A DNA stretch of 8,985 nt, from assembly GCA_018667205.1 (NCBI GenBank), contig JABIVN010000531.1:1-8985 (forward strand). The letters run 5' to 3'. How positions within the stretch are numbered: the first letter of the stretch is position 1; each line of letters begins with the position of its first letter. This document shows, piece by piece, positions 6,657 through 8,985 of the stretch. The stretch is from Gammaproteobacteria bacterium (GTDB taxonomy: Bacteria > Pseudomonadota > Gammaproteobacteria > Pseudomonadales > Azotimanducaceae). The translations under genes and the position numbers were made by a program. The notes beneath the pieces were generated by a model, which searched no databases, was not told the origin of the DNA, and saw nothing but the letters and a program-made list of their open reading frames with translations.

Positions 6657-7721
6657 TCAACATTCCCACCCGCCGCTCGGACGTAACTGGGTCGCCTGAT
6701 ACCGTCCACCTTCAGAATGAACCAAACCCATGACTTCTAACATCACGATTGCTACTGTCAGATCTTCAATAGAAAGCTCAAGCGCTGGTAGCAGTGCATC
6801 CATGGACACGGGTCCTACCTCCAGCAAGTCGAGCAACTTCTCTTGCTCAGGGCTTAAAGACGGCACCCCCAAAAATAGATCGAGCGAGTCTCCAGGCCCA
6901 ATACCTAGTTCCTTCAGAATATCCTCGCCTGACTCAATCAGCAAAGCGCCGTCCCTAATCAATTGATGACAACCCCGCGCCTGTTGATTCGTAACAAGCC
7001 CCGGCACCGCCATCACTTCTCGACCTTCGGCCAAGGCGAGTTTCGCAGAAACAAGGGAGCCGCTCTTTAACGCCGCCTCAACGACGACAGTTGCTTTGCT
7101 TAAACCCGTCACTATTCGATTACGCCGCGGAAAGTGTGCCGGTCGCGCGGGAGTTCGCAGTGGAAATTCACTCAGCAACAGTCCGTTGTCCAGAATTCGC
7201 TCGGCAAGCCGCCAATGGCGTCTTGGATAAATCTGGTCACAGCCTGACCCCAGCACCGCGACCGTCGCCTCACCTGAAGCAAGCGCACCCTCATGAGCTG
7301 CAGCATCAACCCCTAGGGCAAGACCACTCACGACAAGCACTGAATATCGGCCGAGGGTTTCAGCAATAGACATAGCCTGTTTCAATGCATATTGACTAGC
7401 TTTTCTCGCACCAACAATCGCAACTCTTTCCGTGTAGCGTGTAAGAACGGTTCGGTCACCAGACCCAAAAAGAAAATAAGGTGGATCGTGTATCTGTTTC
7501 AGGCAGGCAGGATAATCATCATCCTGCAGCAATATAAGATGGTGCTCTTCTACGGATAACCAATTCACGTCCTGTTCGACTTCCAGCTTTAAGACATCGC
7601 CAACAATCAACGAGGTGTTTTGTTCAAGCACCTCACTAGGCGAACGTGACTGTAAAAGTCGGGTAAGTTCCCGTGGCCGATTGGACAATAGCCGGCACAA
7701 GGCAAGCAGGTCTGGGTTCAC
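6657..7721 (-). CDS. dprA: DNA-processing protein DprA (Smf)
   Basis: A cytosolic single-strand DNA-binding protein that loads RecA on incoming DNA during natural transformation; it is also kept in many species not known to be competent. The 354 residues contain the Rossmann-like core: VAIVGARKAS (100-109), SGLALGVDAAAH (132-143), FPRRNRIVTGLS (197-208), SGSLVSAKLAL (220-230), AVPG (238-241) and LIRDGALL (254-261). A C-terminal winged-helix (DML1-like) segment covers about 285-340. The start is GTG at 7721: upstream in-frame codons give no ATG, GTG or TTG before a stop at 7758-7760. The SD is poor (GCGAG near 7728-7733). Lying beside a LysM gene and near tsaC and aroE matches the Pseudomonas arrangement. 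Confidence 0.95.
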   Translation of the reverse strand: MNPDLLALCRLLSNRPRELTRLLQSRSPSEVLEQNTSLIVGDVLKLEVEQDVNWLSVEEHHLILLQDDDYPACLKQIHDPPYFLFGSGDRTVLTRYTERVAIVGARKASQYALKQAMSIAETLGRYSVLVVSGLALGVDAAAHEGALASGEATVAVLGSGCDQIYPRRHWRLAERILDNGLLLSEFPLRTPARPAHFPRRNRIVTGLSKATVVVEAALKSGSLVSAKLALAEGREVMAVPGLVTNQQARGCHQLIRDGALLIESGEDILKELGIGPGDSLDLFLGVPSLSPEQEKLLDLLEVGPVSMDALLPALELSIEDLTVAIVMLEVMGLVHSEGGRYQATQLRPSGGWEC

Positions 7722-7832
7722 AATTGACTCGCGACAAAAAAGAGTCGATATACTAGATCAGGGGGGGCATAGAGCTGCGGGAAAGAACACCTGTATGGAT
7801 AGTCCAAAGGCGCTTTCCGGCGTGAGAAAACG
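7722..7832. other. Short spacer between the LysM gene and dprA
   Basis: These 111 bases hold a run of seven G (7761-7767; C on the transcribed strand). They also hold a weak 5-base inverted repeat, GACTC/GAGTC, around a T-rich loop (about 7726-7746). I find no convincing promoter or terminator, so it is open whether dprA is transcribed with the LysM gene. Confidence 0.5.
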
Positions 7833-8930
7833 CTAGGGGTTGCGGACGAAATCCCCCACACGCACAGGCTCGGTGGTTTGCAGCACCAGGCCGTATGCCA
7901 TTTTCTCGAAAGACCGAAAAATCATCAGGATACCCGCTCGTTCGGTAGGCAACTGAACATAACCTCCTGCGAAGTGATCGCGAACCAGAGCGCCTTTCTT
8001 TGCAATCGCGAGTACGGTGCCGACTTCAACACCCGCGTTGAAACCGCGATTTACTGCAACGACGTCATTAGGACCAATCTGTGTATAGCCTCCAAGCAGA
8101 CGCATAATCACCCCTTCAACCTGCTGGCCAGGTGGCGTAGGGTAAAACGTGGATTCCACGCGCCGCTCTTCGGTTGGCATCATACGATCGCCGATACGAA
8201 CATCTGCGTGAACGCTTTTCATTTCGAAGGTCACGAGATCACCTTCTCGGGCTACTGCTTTGGCCAACCCAACCTCAATCGCTTCATAGCCAAGGATTTC
8301 CTCGGTTTCAGGGCCCACATAGACATCTCCTTCTCGGAAGATCCCGTAAGTAGACGTCTCCTCATCCCAAATACCCCTAGCGTAAAACCGGTCGCCTGGG
8401 CCAAACACCAAGGTCTCGAGCTTGCCCGCAAGGATTCTTGGAGCAAGGTCAAGTGTGTCGCGTTCAACTATCCGGCCGGTCGTCAGTAAACTGGCCACGG
8501 CGTCAAGGGGGATAGCTGGAATAGCGCTTTGGAGCGGAGACACCCTGATGCCGGGCTCCATCTTTCTGAAACTATCACCTTCGCGAAGACTCTGCCCGGG
8601 TTTCAGCTTATAGGTTCTCCCCCCGGGGCCACGTTTTAGCGATAGCTGTGGATCTCCAGCCACATATTTCAGGAATATCTCATCCCCTGGATATATTAAG
8701 TGGGGGTTTTTAATCGCGGGATTAACAGACCAGATTTCCGGCCAGTGCCAGGGCTCTTTTAGAAACTCGGAAGCGATTCCCCAAAGAGTATCACCTTCTT
8801 TTACCAGGTACTGGTCTGGATGGCCTACACGCAACAATGACGCTTCTGCGCCGGCATCCTGCTCGCCAAAGGCAAAACTTGCAAGAAACAGCATTAATAG
8901 GGCGAATGACGATACTTGGCGAATCTTCAT
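7833..8930 (-). CDS. Exported LysM-domain protein of the dprA neighbourhood, function unknown
   Basis: A 365-residue protein with a signal peptide (about 1-22: basic MKIR start, then a leucine/phenylalanine-rich core) and no lipobox cysteine, so probably periplasmic. A LysM domain follows at about 41-88, recognisable by YLVKEGDTLWGIA and NPHLIYPGDEI, and would bind peptidoglycan glycans. The remaining 270 or so residues are a conserved-looking region of beta-rich appearance, without a catalytic motif I recognise. Proteins of this layout sit upstream of dprA in Pseudomonas (PA0020-like) and are usually divergent from def. ATG 8930 was chosen because it begins at the signal peptide; the open frame extends to a TTG at 8960. 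The SD is weak (GGA, 8938-8940). Confidence 0.9.
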   Translation of the reverse strand: MKIRQVSSFALLMLFLASFAFGEQDAGAEASLLRVGHPDQYLVKEGDTLWGIASEFLKEPWHWPEIWSVNPAIKNPHLIYPGDEIFLKYVAGDPQLSLKRGPGGRTYKLKPGQSLREGDSFRKMEPGIRVSPLQSAIPAIPLDAVASLLTTGRIVERDTLDLAPRILAGKLETLVFGPGDRFYARGIWDEETSTYGIFREGDVYVGPETEEILGYEAIEVGLAKAVAREGDLVTFEMKSVHADVRIGDRMMPTEERRVESTFYPTPPGQQVEGVIMRLLGGYTQIGPNDVVAVNRGFNAGVEVGTVLAIAKKGALVRDHFAGGYVQLPTERAGILMIFRSFEKMAYGLVLQTTEPVRVGDFVRNP

Positions 8931-8967
8931 AGGCGAATCCAACCAGTAAAAAGAGTACAATAAGCGG

Positions 8968-8973
8968 GTTATA
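8968..8973 (-). promoter_or_regulatory. Candidate -10 element for the LysM gene
   Basis: TATAAC on the minus strand would place the transcription start near 8961, about 30 bases before ATG 8930. It is part of the palindrome GTTATAAC (8968-8975), so the same bases could serve a divergent gene to the right, usually def in related genomes. The matching -35 would fall outside the window, so this cannot be confirmed here. Confidence 0.35.
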
Positions 8974-8985
8974 ACATCCTGGACA

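Noticed and set aside
7761..7767. Run of seven G as a phase-variable tract controlling dprA
   Set aside because: It is non-coding, not placed between recognisable -10 and -35 elements, and of a length expected by chance.
7878..8489. A 203-codon open frame on the plus strand
   Set aside because: It lies wholly antisense to the well-supported LysM gene, and its translation has no recognisable domain and no SD context. It is a shadow of the opposite strand.
8931..8960. Extension of the LysM protein to TTG 8960
   Set aside because: The ten extra residues are aromatic and uncharged and would precede an otherwise typical signal peptide; the predicted transcription start also falls there.
1..8985. 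A hidden novel system, mobile element or defence island
   Set aside because: Every large frame belongs to a conserved family, spacing is tight, base composition looks uniform, and there are no integrase, transposase, terminal repeat or array signals.

Overview
This window is an ordinary, gene-dense chromosomal segment from a gammaproteobacterium. All eight complete genes and the one partial gene lie on the minus strand. Protein resemblance points to Gammaproteobacteria: a YheV-type zinc ribbon behind prlC, a class I PurE, a short TsaC, and a LysM protein next to dprA. The gene order recalls the dprA–tsaC–aroE neighbourhood of Pseudomonas and the purE/tsaC/aroE neighbourhood of Vibrio. A marine, strictly respiring lineage such as the Halieaceae/Cellvibrionales is my guess, but the sequence alone does not settle the genus. 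I see no mobile element, CRISPR array, tRNA, rRNA or phage gene, and no stretch over 300 bases without a gene.

Reading in the direction of transcription (right to left), the window opens with a secreted LysM-domain protein (8930 to 7833). After a 111-base gap comes dprA (7721 to 6657), which ends at a plausible intrinsic terminator. A tightly packed chain follows: purE, tsaC, aroE, prlC and a small yheV-like zinc-ribbon gene (6589 to 2500). Every junction in the chain overlaps by 4 or 8 bases, so the five genes are almost certainly co-transcribed and translationally coupled. They serve unrelated housekeeping needs: purine synthesis, tRNA t6A modification, shikimate synthesis and peptide degradation.

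A 201-base spacer (2299-2499) carries a strong sigma70-like promoter. From it starts the aerobic terminal oxidase operon: coxB, with a fused cytochrome c domain, then ctaD, which runs off the left edge of the window after 383 codons. Its remaining partners (usually ctaG and subunit III) would lie outside.

I find no convincing new system. The observations most worth a second look are: a slippery heptamer with a Shine-Dalgarno-like element 10 bases upstream, at the end of purE, from which a -1 shift would read into tsaC; the absence of purK and hemF from a neighbourhood where relatives carry them; an 11-base-period direct repeat upstream of the coxB promoter; and a terminator-like hairpin immediately ahead of purE.
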